64,000 nucleotides of DNA from Leifsonia sp. 1010. Lineage in GTDB: Bacteria; Actinomycetota; Actinomycetes; Actinomycetales; Microbacteriaceae. The position numbers were made by a program, and so were the translations under genes. Below are positions 29,563-37,234 of this stretch, piece after piece; the stretch's first letter is position 1, and each line of letters begins with the position of its first letter. The stretch covers positions 1,922,001 to 1,986,000 of the forward strand of contig NZ_JAVDSL010000001.1 of assembly GCF_031455295.1 (NCBI RefSeq). The letters are read 5' to 3'. The notes below the pieces were generated by a model. It saw only the letters and a list, made by a program, of their open reading frames with translations. It was not told where the DNA came from and ran no database searches.

Positions 29563-30862
29563 CGCGGGCGGCGATCAGCCGCAGCGTCGCGCACCGGGGA
29601 TGATCAGCCGCCACGGTCGCGCGCTCGCCGAGATCGCCGGCGTCAGCGTCGTGGGGATCGTGGCGACGACCGCGTTCCAGCTCATCACGATCCGCGGGCT
29701 CGGGCCGGCCTCGTACAGCCTCCTCGCCGCGGCTCTCGCGCTCATCAACGTGGCGGCCATCGGCAGCTCCGCGCTCCGCAACTCCGTCGCGGTCACGACA
29801 GCGGAGGCGCTCCACGCGCCGCGCAGCATCCCCGGCGACCGGGTCCGACGGGTGGATGGGGCCCTCGTCGAGGCGCTCGTGCTGGGCGGGATCGGGACGC
29901 TAGCGGTCTTCGCCCTGTCGTCGACGCTCGCGGCTCCCGGCGCCACGGGTGTCCTGACCGTCGTTCTCACGGCCGCCGCGATGATCCCGAACTTCCTGTT
30001 CGCGCTCGCCCAGGGACGCCTGCAGGGGGCGGGCGACTCGCGCTCCGTGGTCTGGTGGTCGACGGGCGCCCAGGTCGCCCAGGCGGTGCTCGCCCTGATC
30101 GCCATGCTCGCGCACGCGGGCTCCGCGGCCATCCTGGCCATCCTCGTCCTGACCGCACTCACCGGTGCGATCGGCGCGGGCGCCGTGGCCCGTCGCCGAT
30201 CCTTGGCGGTCGGCCGGTCGCCGTTCACGATGCAGAGCACCGTCGTGCTGCTTCTCACCGTCGGGTTCGCGTGGCTCACCAATGCGGATGTGGTGCTGGT
30301 CCGCGCCGGAACGCCCGAGGAGCTGGCCGGCGCCTACGCCGCTGCCGCCGTGCTGGTGAAGACGACCCTCATCATCCCCGCCACCTTCTCGCTGTACCTG
30401 CTCCCGCGGTTCGTCCGCAGCAAGGGCAACGCCGCGCTCACGAACCTCGGCGTGACGGTGATCCTCGGCGTGACGCTGTTGACCGGGGTGGCGATGTTCC
30501 TCCTGGTCGTGCTGTTCGGGCCGTGGATCGTCGGCTTGCTGTTCGGCTCCCACTACGCCGCGACGGCGCAGATCGTGGTGGGCTTCTCCCTCGCCTGGAT
30601 CCCGTGGGCGCTCGCCCAGGGTGTCCTGGTGCGCATCACGGCTGCAGCGTCGAAGGCGGCGCTCGCCGTGTTCCTGCTCGCCGCCGTCGCGCAGTGGGTC
30701 GTCGCCTCCGCGACACTGCCCGACGTCGATGCCTGGCTGGTCGGCAACGGGCTCATCGGGCTGGTGACCTTCCTGGCTCTGTACGGCATCCACTGGGCGC
30801 TCCTTCTCCACAGCCGGCGCACCGGACGGACGGCCGTCGTCGAGGAGCAGCCCGCGCCATGA
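29552..30862 (+). CDS. Polysaccharide flippase-like membrane protein (MATE/Wzx fold)
   Basis: This 436-residue protein has about 12 membrane helices with short loops, and an N-terminal segment (ISRHGRALAEIAGVSVVGIVATTAFQ) resembling oligosaccharide flippases. It probably moves lipid-linked sugar repeat units across the membrane. It overlaps the epimerase by 11 bases and the GT2 gene by 4 bases, so the three genes form one operon. Family assignment rests on topology and context. Confidence 0.75.
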   Translation: MPTSAGGDQPQRRAPGMISRHGRALAEIAGVSVVGIVATTAFQLITIRGLGPASYSLLAAALALINVAAIGSSALRNSVAVTTAEALHAPRSIPGDRVRRVDGALVEALVLGGIGTLAVFALSSTLAAPGATGVLTVVLTAAAMIPNFLFALAQGRLQGAGDSRSVVWWSTGAQVAQAVLALIAMLAHAGSAAILAILVLTALTGAIGAGAVARRRSLAVGRSPFTMQSTVVLLLTVGFAWLTNADVVLVRAGTPEELAGAYAAAAVLVKTTLIIPATFSLYLLPRFVRSKGNAALTNLGVTVILGVTLLTGVAMFLLVVLFGPWIVGLLFGSHYAATAQIVVGFSLAWIPWALAQGVLVRITAAASKAALAVFLLAAVAQWVVASATLPDVDAWLVGNGLIGLVTFLALYGIHWALLLHSRRTGRTAVVEEQPAP

Positions 30863-31920
30863 CCTCGCCCGCCCTCAGCATCGTGATCGCGTCGTACAAC
30901 TCGGCGCCCTGGCTCCCCAGCACGATCGGCTCGCTGACGACCGCGCTCGGCAACAGCTCGGTGGATGCGGAGATCGTGGTCGTCGACGACGGCTCCACCG
31001 ACGACACCGCCGCCGTGCTCGCCGGGATCGCGGCGGCGTCCGCTGTCCCGCTCCGCGTGATCTTCCAGCCCAACAAGGGGCGGTTCCTCGCGCGCTGGGA
31101 GGGTGTCCAGGCGGCGCGCGCCGATCGCATCCTGCTGTTCGACTCCCGGCTCCTGATGGCTCCGGACGCATTCGCCTACCTCGAGAGCGTGGATGCGCTC
31201 CGCCCCGACGCCCGCGCGTGGGTCGGGCACGTGCCGACAGATCCCGCGGCCCCGCTGGTCGGCCGGTTCTGGGAGGTACCCACCCACGTCTTCTGGGGCG
31301 GATACCTGGCACATCCCGCACCCACCGACATCACGTCGGAGAACTTCGACCGCGTGCCGAAGGGCACCGGGTGCCTGGTGATCGACCGCGCGGCCTTCGC
31401 CGACGCGTGCCGTGCGGCCTGGCCGGAGGAGAACGCCGACCTCGTGTCGGACGACACGCGGCTGCTGCGGTACGTCGCCGACCACGGCGCCCTCCGCATC
31501 GACCCGGGCTTCCGCGCGCTCTACCGTCCGCGCATCACGGTGGGCGGCTTCCTCCGTCACGGTTTCGTACGCGGCACGCTGTTCGTCGACAGCTACGCAG
31601 GCACCAGCCTCCTCCGCAACCTGGTCCTCGTCGCGCTGGTCGTCGCACCGGTCGTCGCGCTCGTGCTGCTCGTGCTCGCGATCGCGTTCGGCCTCTGGTG
31701 GCTGGTGATCGTCGTGCTGGCCCTCGCGGTCTCCGGCGTGCTCGCCCTGGTGCTCGTCGCGGCAGCACGGGCGGCGGCTGGGAGAGCCGTTCTGTCGTTC
31801 CTGCTCTACGTCATCCCCTTCGGCGCGGTCTTCTGGGCCGGCCTCGCCCGCGGCGTCTGGGTGCACCGCGCGGCGTTCCGCGGATCCCGGGCCGACGCTC
31901 GGGCCGGCTCGACCCCCTGA
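30859..31920 (+). CDS. Family 2 glycosyltransferase with C-terminal membrane helices
   Basis: This 353-residue protein has an N-terminal GT-A domain (SIVIASYNSAPWLPSTI, VVVDDGSTDDTAAVL, DSRLLM as the metal-binding region) and two to three hydrophobic helices near 255-335. It would add a sugar from a nucleotide donor to a lipid- or polymer-linked acceptor at the inner face of the membrane. The ATG overlaps the flippase stop. The acceptor and donor are unknown. Confidence 0.88.
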   Translation: MTSPALSIVIASYNSAPWLPSTIGSLTTALGNSSVDAEIVVVDDGSTDDTAAVLAGIAAASAVPLRVIFQPNKGRFLARWEGVQAARADRILLFDSRLLMAPDAFAYLESVDALRPDARAWVGHVPTDPAAPLVGRFWEVPTHVFWGGYLAHPAPTDITSENFDRVPKGTGCLVIDRAAFADACRAAWPEENADLVSDDTRLLRYVADHGALRIDPGFRALYRPRITVGGFLRHGFVRGTLFVDSYAGTSLLRNLVLVALVVAPVVALVLLVLAIAFGLWWLVIVVLALAVSGVLALVLVAAARAAAGRAVLSFLLYVIPFGAVFWAGLARGVWVHRAAFRGSRADARAGSTP

Positions 31921-31929
31921 GCCCTCGTT

Positions 31930-32994
31930 TCAGCGCGCGAAGGTCGCGAGCAGTCGCTGCAAGGAGTCGAGCCGCGCGCGTCCGGCTTCGCCGAGCTTCC
32001 CGGCCTCGACGGCCTCGATGATCGCGCAGTCCGGCGCATCGGGGAGGTGGGTGCAGCCGCGCGGGCAGTCCTCGGCCAGCTCCGCGAGATCGGTGAAGGC
32101 CTTCAGGATGCTGTCGGTGTTCACGTGCCCGAGCCCGAAGGAGCGGACGCCCGGGGTGTCGATGACCCAGCCGTGGCGTCCCTCGTCGTCTTCGACGCGG
32201 AGGGACACGGTCGACGAGGAGGTGTGCCGTCCGCGACCGGTGACCACGTTGACATGGCCGGTGGCGCGGTGCGCGCTCGGGACGATCGCGTTGACCAGGG
32301 TGGACTTGCCCACCCCGGAGTGCCCGACGACGACCGTGTCGTGGCCGATCAGCGCCGCAGTGATGTCGTGCAGGGGGATGTCGTCCTGGCGGCTCGTGAA
32401 GACGGGCAGATCGAGTCCGGCGAAGTTCGACAGGAACGGCTCGGGGTCGGCGAGGTCGGTCTTCGTCACGCACAGCATGGGGTCGATCCCGGCGTCGTAC
32501 GCGGCGACGAGATAGCGGTCGACGAGCCGGGTGCGCGGCTCCGGGTTCGCTGCGGCGACGACGATGAGCATCTGGTCGGCGTTGGCGACGACGATGCGCT
32601 CCACCTCGTCGGTGTCGTCCGCGCTTCGCCGGAGCAGGGTGGCCCGCGGTTCCACACGGACGATGCGGGCAAGAGTGCCCTCCTCGCCGGTGGTGTCTCC
32701 GACGACGGCGACGCGGTCGCCGGTCACGATCGGGTTCCGCCGCAGTTCGCTGGCGCGGGCCGCGGTGACCTGCCGCTCCTCCGGAGTGTCCTCGTCGAGC
32801 AGCACCGTGTAGCGGCCGCGGTCGACCCCCAGCACACGGGCGATCTGCGCGTCGGCGTGCTCGGGACGCGTCTTCGTCCGAGGGCGGTTGCCCTTCGGGT
32901 TCGGACGGCTCCGGATGCTGGACTCGTCGTAGAGGTCGAGCTCGTCCTCATCCTCGTCGTCGTCCGCCCACCAGGAGCCGCTGTTGTCCGTCAC
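31930..32994 (-). CDS. rsgA: Ribosome small-subunit GTPase RsgA
   Basis: This 354-residue circularly permuted GTPase has an acidic N-terminal extension (WWADDDEDEDELDLYDESS), an OB fold, G4 TKTD before G1 GHSGVGKST and G3 DTPG, then a zinc knuckle (CPRGC...HLPDAPDC). It aids maturation of the 30S subunit. The GTG at 32994 overlaps the aroA stop (GTGA); aroA-rsgA adjacency is conserved in Actinobacteria. Confidence 0.94.
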   Translation of the reverse strand: MTDNSGSWWADDDEDEDELDLYDESSIRSRPNPKGNRPRTKTRPEHADAQIARVLGVDRGRYTVLLDEDTPEERQVTAARASELRRNPIVTGDRVAVVGDTTGEEGTLARIVRVEPRATLLRRSADDTDEVERIVVANADQMLIVVAAANPEPRTRLVDRYLVAAYDAGIDPMLCVTKTDLADPEPFLSNFAGLDLPVFTSRQDDIPLHDITAALIGHDTVVVGHSGVGKSTLVNAIVPSAHRATGHVNVVTGRGRHTSSSTVSLRVEDDEGRHGWVIDTPGVRSFGLGHVNTDSILKAFTDLAELAEDCPRGCTHLPDAPDCAIIEAVEAGKLGEAGRARLDSLQRLLATFAR

Positions 32995-34358
32995 GCGACG
33001 TCGACGCCCTTCTGCAGCATCCGGCTCCACAGCTGGGTGAACTGGGGCAGCGTCTTGGCGGTGGTGGCGACGTTCTCGATCTCGACGCCCGGGACCACGA
33101 GCCCGACGATCGCGCCGGCCGTCGCCATCCGGTGGTCCTCGTAGCTGCGCCAGACGCCCCCGTGGAGCGGGCGCGGGTCGATGCGCAGGCCGTCCTCCAG
33201 CTCCGTGACGGCGCCGCCGAGGCCGTTGATCTCGGCGGCGAGGGCCGCGAGGCGGTCCGTCTCGTGGTGGCGGATGTGGCCGATACCCGTGATCTCGCTC
33301 GGGCCGTCCGCGAGTGCGGCGATCGCCACGAGGGCGGGCGCGAGCTCGCCGCCCGTCGTCAGGTCGAGCGTGATGCCGGTCGGACGCTCGGGGCCGGTGA
33401 CGGTGAGACGGTCGCCCTCGCGCGTGACCGTCGCCCCGAAGAGCGGCAGCAGGTCGGCGAGGTCCGCACCCACCTGGGTGGTGGACTCGGGCCATCCCGT
33501 GATGGTCACCGTCCCGCCCGTCACGACGGCCGCGGCCAGGAACGGCGCCGCGTTGGAGAGATCCGGTTCGATGTCGACGTCGCGGGCGGCGATGGTGCCG
33601 GGGGAGACTACCCAGCGGCCGACCTCGGGCGACTCGACGGTCACGCCGCGGGCGGCGAGGGCCGCGATCGTCATCTCGATGTGGGGCAGGCTGGGGAGCC
33701 GCTCCCCGGCGTGCGTCAGATCGAGACCGTCGTCGAAGCGGCTGGCCGACAGCAGGAGCGCGCTGACGAACTGGCTGGAGCTGGACGCATCCACCTCGAC
33801 CGCGCCGCCGGCGACCCGGCCGGTGCCGTGCACGGTGAACGGCAGGGAGCCGCGGCCATCGTCGTTCACGTCGACGCCGAGAGCGCGCAGAGCCGCGATG
33901 ATCGCGCCCATCGGACGGCCGCGGGCCGAGTCGTCGGCGTCGAACATGGTGGGGCCGAGAGCCAGCCCGGCGATCGGCGGGACGAACCGCATCACGGTGC
34001 CCGCCTGACCGCATTCGATCGTCGTGCTGCCGAGCAGCTCCTCCGCCGGCGTGACGAGCAGGTCAGCTCCGAACTCGCCGTCGCCCGGCTTCTCCTCGAT
34101 GGACACGCCCAGGGCGCGGAGGGCCTCCACCATGTTGGCGCTGTCACGCGAGTGCAGCGGGGCCCGCAGCAGAGACGGTCCGTCGGCGAGGGCGGCGAGC
34201 ACCAGCTCCCGCGCCGTCAGCGACTTCGAGCCCGGCAGGGACACGGTCGCGGTGACCGGACCGCCGGCCACCGGCGCGGGCCACAGCGTGTTCGGCTCCT
34301 CCACGCGGTTGTCGCCGTACGGGTCGAAGTCGGGGGCGGAATATTTCGAGATCAGCAT
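32991..34358 (-). CDS. aroA: 3-phosphoshikimate 1-carboxyvinyltransferase (EPSP synthase)
   Basis: This 455-residue enzyme adds enolpyruvate from PEP to shikimate-3-phosphate in aromatic amino acid synthesis. Seen motifs: [27 protein letters not shown] (PEP site), [12 protein letters not shown] and the C-terminal [14 protein letters not shown]. Start ATG 34358 has no Shine-Dalgarno; GATAAT lies 10 bases upstream on the minus strand, so the mRNA may be nearly leaderless. It is divergent from sigR. Confidence 0.95.
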   Translation of the reverse strand: MLISKYSAPDFDPYGDNRVEEPNTLWPAPVAGGPVTATVSLPGSKSLTARELVLAALADGPSLLRAPLHSRDSANMVEALRALGVSIEEKPGDGEFGADLLVTPAEELLGSTTIECGQAGTVMRFVPPIAGLALGPTMFDADDSARGRPMGAIIAALRALGVDVNDDGRGSLPFTVHGTGRVAGGAVEVDASSSSQFVSALLLSASRFDDGLDLTHAGERLPSLPHIEMTIAALAARGVTVESPEVGRWVVSPGTIAARDVDIEPDLSNAAPFLAAAVVTGGTVTITGWPESTTQVGADLADLLPLFGATVTREGDRLTVTGPERPTGITLDLTTGGELAPALVAIAALADGPSEITGIGHIRHHETDRLAALAAEINGLGGAVTELEDGLRIDPRPLHGGVWRSYEDHRMATAGAIVGLVVPGVEIENVATTAKTLPQFTQLWSRMLQKGVDVA

Positions 34359-34362
34359 TGTT
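34338..34362 (+). promoter_or_regulatory. Candidate sigma-R-type promoter for sigR
   Basis: GGAAT (34338-34342), 17 bases, then GTT (34360-34362), facing sigR. This fits the SigR/SigH consensus (GGAAT or GGAAC, 16-20 bases, GTT). It lies across the start codon of the divergent aroA gene. A transcript from it would begin about 18 bases before the in-frame ATG at 34387. Confidence 0.5.
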
Positions 34363-34512
34363 GTCCAGATTATCCGTGTTCCCGGTATGAGGAAGGATCC
34401 GCCCGTGGCCGCCACCGCCGTGCTCGACGCTCCTCGCGTCGCATCGCACGACCTCGTCGACCCCGAAGGCCTTCTCAGCGCATCCCTGGCGTCGCAACTA
34501 GACTGGCCGGTG

Positions 34513-35124
34513 ATGAGCACCGAGACCGAGGATCTGGGCCACCTCTTCGAGGATCAGGCCCTGCCTTTCATGGACCAGCTGTACGCGGCTGCCCTGCGCA
34601 TGACACGCAATCCGTCCGACGCGCAGGACCTCGTGCAAGAGACGTTCGTGAAGGCCTACGCGGCGTTCGGCCAGTTCCAGCAGGGCACGAACCTGAAGGC
34701 ATGGCTGTACCGCATCCTCACCAACACGTTCATCAACACGTACCGCAAGAAGCAGCGTGAGCCCTACCAGGGGACGATCGACGAGCTCGAAGACTGGCAG
34801 CTCGGCGGCGCGGAATCCATGTCCTCGTCGTCCAGCCGCTCGGCCGAGGCCGAGGCGATCGACCACCTGCCGGACAGCGCCGTCAAGGACGCGCTGCAGG
34901 CCATCCCGGAGGACTTCCGGCTGGCCGTGTACCTCGCCGATGTCGAGGGATTCTCCTACCAGGAGATCGCCGACATCATGAAGACCCCGATCGGCACCGT
35001 GATGAGCCGCCTCCACCGCGGCCGCCGGATGCTCCGGGAGCTTCTGACCGACTACGCGCACGAGCGCGGTCTCTCCGCCGTCCAGGGGGACCGGGCCGTG
35101 CAGACCCCCAGGAGCAAGAGATGA
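34513..35124 (+). CDS. sigR: ECF sigma factor SigR/SigH (thiol-stress)
   Basis: This 203-residue sigma factor has region 2 ([46 protein letters not shown]) and region 4 ([22 protein letters not shown] followed by [13 protein letters not shown]) near-identical to actinobacterial SigR/SigH, which switch on thioredoxin and mycothiol genes after disulfide stress. It is followed by the zinc anti-sigma gene with an ATGA overlap. ATG 34513 gives the usual protein; the frame stays open and codon-biased back to ATG 34387 (42 more residues). Confidence 0.95.
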   Translation: MSTETEDLGHLFEDQALPFMDQLYAAALRMTRNPSDAQDLVQETFVKAYAAFGQFQQGTNLKAWLYRILTNTFINTYRKKQREPYQGTIDELEDWQLGGAESMSSSSSRSAEAEAIDHLPDSAVKDALQAIPEDFRLAVYLADVEGFSYQEIADIMKTPIGTVMSRLHRGRRMLRELLTDYAHERGLSAVQGDRAVQTPRSKR

Positions 35125-35366
35125 CCGACTGCGGTTGTGAGAAGGCCAAGGCCGAACTCGAAGAGTACCTGCGCAACGAACTGTGCAGCGAGGATGCTGC
35201 CGACGTGCGCGAGCACCTGGCGAACTGCACCGGGTGCTCCGACGAGGCGCACCTGAACGTGGTGCTCACCGAAGTGGTGCAGCGGGCGTGCAAGGAGACC
35301 GCGCCCGAGACGCTGCGCACCGAGGTGCTGCTGCGCATCCGCTCGTTCCAGGCGAGCGTGCACTGA
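35121..35366 (+). CDS. rsrA: Zinc-binding redox anti-sigma factor RsrA/RshA
   Basis: This 81-residue protein has the ZAS motif H32-x3-C36-x2-C39 plus upstream C4, C6 and C22. In RsrA homologues one N-terminal cysteine with the ZAS residues binds zinc; oxidation forms a disulfide and releases SigR. The start overlaps the sigR stop (ATGA), giving stoichiometric [11 protein letters not shown]. It is slightly shorter than the roughly 100-residue Streptomyces protein. Confidence 0.93.
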   Translation: MTDCGCEKAKAELEEYLRNELCSEDAADVREHLANCTGCSDEAHLNVVLTEVVQRACKETAPETLRTEVLLRIRSFQASVH

Positions 35367-35391
35367 GCCCTATGGGTGTTGCGGCGACCGC

Positions 35392-36174
35392 CTAAGCGGC
35401 GCCGCCCGTCCCCACCTCGTGCAGGAAGAACAGCCCGCCCAGCGGGTCGGTGACCTGCGCGAAGCGGCCGAACTCGCTGTCCCACGGGTCGCGGATGACC
35501 GTGCCGCCCAGGTCGATCACACGCTGTGAGGCGGCCGCCGCGTCGGCGACGCCGAAGTAGACGACCCAGTGGGAGGGGACTCCCTCCGGCAGCATGCCGT
35601 CCGCGTCGTAGACGCCGCCGGCGGGAGCATCCGGGTCGCCGAAGGTGACGTACCGGAAGTCGGCGGTGTCGCCGAGCACCTGCGTCCTCCAACCGAAGAC
35701 CCGGGTGTAGAACTCGACCTGCGCGGCGTAGTTGCGCGCATACAGCTCGTGCCAGGCGAGGCCGCCGACCTCAGCGACCAGTTCGAAACCACGGTGCTGA
35801 TCCGGGTCCCACAGCCCGACGACCGCCCCACCCGGGTCGGCGATGACCGCGAGCCTGCCCTGATCGCCGACCGTCATCGTCGGCGCGATCACCTGGGCTC
35901 CGGCGTCCAGCGCCGCCCTCTCCGCCGTGTCCGCATCCTCCACGAGCAGGTAGGTGAGCCACGTGTTCGCCTGCGCGTCGCCCATGGTCGGGCCGAGGCC
36001 GGCGACCCGGCGTCCGTCGCGCAGGAACGTCACGTAGCCGCCGTACTCCTCGCCGGCGGTCTCGGCGGTCCAGCCGAACAGGCTCGTGTAGAACTCGGTC
36101 GCGCGCGGCACGTCGGAGCTGGTGTAGTCGACCCAGCAGGGCTCGCCGAGGCGGTGGGTGGTGACGACGGTCAT
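35392..36174 (-). CDS. Two-domain VOC (glyoxalase/bleomycin-type) protein
   Basis: This 260-residue protein has two consecutive VOC domains: 1-125 (WVDYTSSDVPRATEFYTSLFG) and 130-260 (WHELYARNYAAQVEFYTRVFG). The motif repeat is clear. VOC proteins include antibiotic-resistance, ring-cleavage and epimerase enzymes; the class here cannot be decided. It stands alone between the sigR-rsrA pair and the FGE gene and converges on rsrA. Confidence 0.85.
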   Translation of the reverse strand: MTVVTTHRLGEPCWVDYTSSDVPRATEFYTSLFGWTAETAGEEYGGYVTFLRDGRRVAGLGPTMGDAQANTWLTYLLVEDADTAERAALDAGAQVIAPTMTVGDQGRLAVIADPGGAVVGLWDPDQHRGFELVAEVGGLAWHELYARNYAAQVEFYTRVFGWRTQVLGDTADFRYVTFGDPDAPAGGVYDADGMLPEGVPSHWVVYFGVADAAAASQRVIDLGGTVIRDPWDSEFGRFAQVTDPLGGLFFLHEVGTGGAA

Positions 36175-36261
36175 GCGCTCACCATACGCCGCGGCGCGCG
36201 GGGCCGGCCAGCGGTGACGGCGGTCTGTCCGCGAGCCCTCCGGGGTCGATAGCGTGACGCC

Positions 36262-37167
36262 ATGGACGACATGGTTCCCTTGCCGGGCGGACGGTTCCGG
36301 ATGGGCTCTGCCGAGTTCTACCCGGACGAGCAGCCCGTCCACGAGCGCTCCGTCGCGGCGTTCCGCATCGATCGGTTCGAGGTGACGAACGCCGACTTCT
36401 CCGCGTTCGTCGCGGACACGGGCTACGTCACCGTCGCCGAGCGTCCCCTCGATGCGGCGGAGTTTCCGGAACTGGCCGACGACGACCTCGTTCCCGGCGC
36501 CCTGGTGTTCACGGCGACGGAGGGACCGGTCGACCTCTCCGACTGGCGGCAGTGGTGGCGGTGGGAGCCGGGAGCCGACTGGCGGCATCCCGAGGGTCCG
36601 GCATCCAGCATCGACGAACGGATGGACCGGCCCGTCGTGCAGGTCGCCTACGAGGACGCGGTGAGCTACGCCGGATGGGCGGGTAAGCGGCTCCCGACCG
36701 AGGCGGAGTACGAGTATGCAGCCCGAGGCGGCGTGGACGGCGCCCGCTTCGCGTGGGGTGACGATGCCTACCCGGGCGGAGAGGCGCAGGCGAACTCGTG
36801 GATCGGGCGCTTCCCTTACGACAATCGCGGCCGTTTCGGGGCCACCCCCGCACCCGTCGGGTCGTACCCGGCGAACGGTTACGGGGTGCACGACCTGATC
36901 GGAAACGTGTGGGAGTGGACGAGCGACTACTACGCGCCGCGGCACGTCGTCCCCGGCCAGAGCGCGCCGGACACCGGCGGACGGCTGAACCTGCTCGGGG
37001 CGAGTAGCGCGGAACCCGGTTCGGACATCCCTCGTCGGGTGCTGAAGGGCGGCTCGTACCTGTGCAGCCCGGAGTACTGCCTCCGTTTCCGGCCGGCGGC
37101 GCGGTCGCCGCAGGCGGAGGACACGGCGACCACCCATATCGGGTTCCGTTGCGCGGCCGATCTCTGA
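36262..37167 (+). CDS. Formylglycine-generating enzyme (sulfatase modifying factor)
   Basis: This 301-residue protein shows the complete FGE-sulfatase fold (GGRFRMGSAEFYPDEQPVH, RLPTEAEYEYAARGG, GNVWEWTSDYY, VLKGGSYLC). It keeps both copper-binding active-site cysteines, C268 and C273 (CSPEYC), which distinguish true FGEs (converting Cys to formylglycine in CxPxR motifs) from look-alike proteins. No sulfatase gene is present in the window, so the target lies elsewhere. Confidence 0.92.
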   Translation: MDDMVPLPGGRFRMGSAEFYPDEQPVHERSVAAFRIDRFEVTNADFSAFVADTGYVTVAERPLDAAEFPELADDDLVPGALVFTATEGPVDLSDWRQWWRWEPGADWRHPEGPASSIDERMDRPVVQVAYEDAVSYAGWAGKRLPTEAEYEYAARGGVDGARFAWGDDAYPGGEAQANSWIGRFPYDNRGRFGATPAPVGSYPANGYGVHDLIGNVWEWTSDYYAPRHVVPGQSAPDTGGRLNLLGASSAEPGSDIPRRVLKGGSYLCSPEYCLRFRPAARSPQAEDTATTHIGFRCAADL

Positions 37168-37183
37168 CGCCCGGGGCAGGACG

Positions 37184-37220
37184 ACGGGAGCCCCGGTCCT
37201 TCTCGGACCGGGGCTCCCGT
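37184..37220. terminator. Bidirectional terminator between the FGE gene and kgd
   Basis: A perfect 16-bp stem (37184-37199 with 37205-37220) with a 5-base loop lies between the two convergent stop codons. There is no T-run. Confidence 0.8.
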
Positions 37221-37234
37221 GACGCGTGAGCGGA

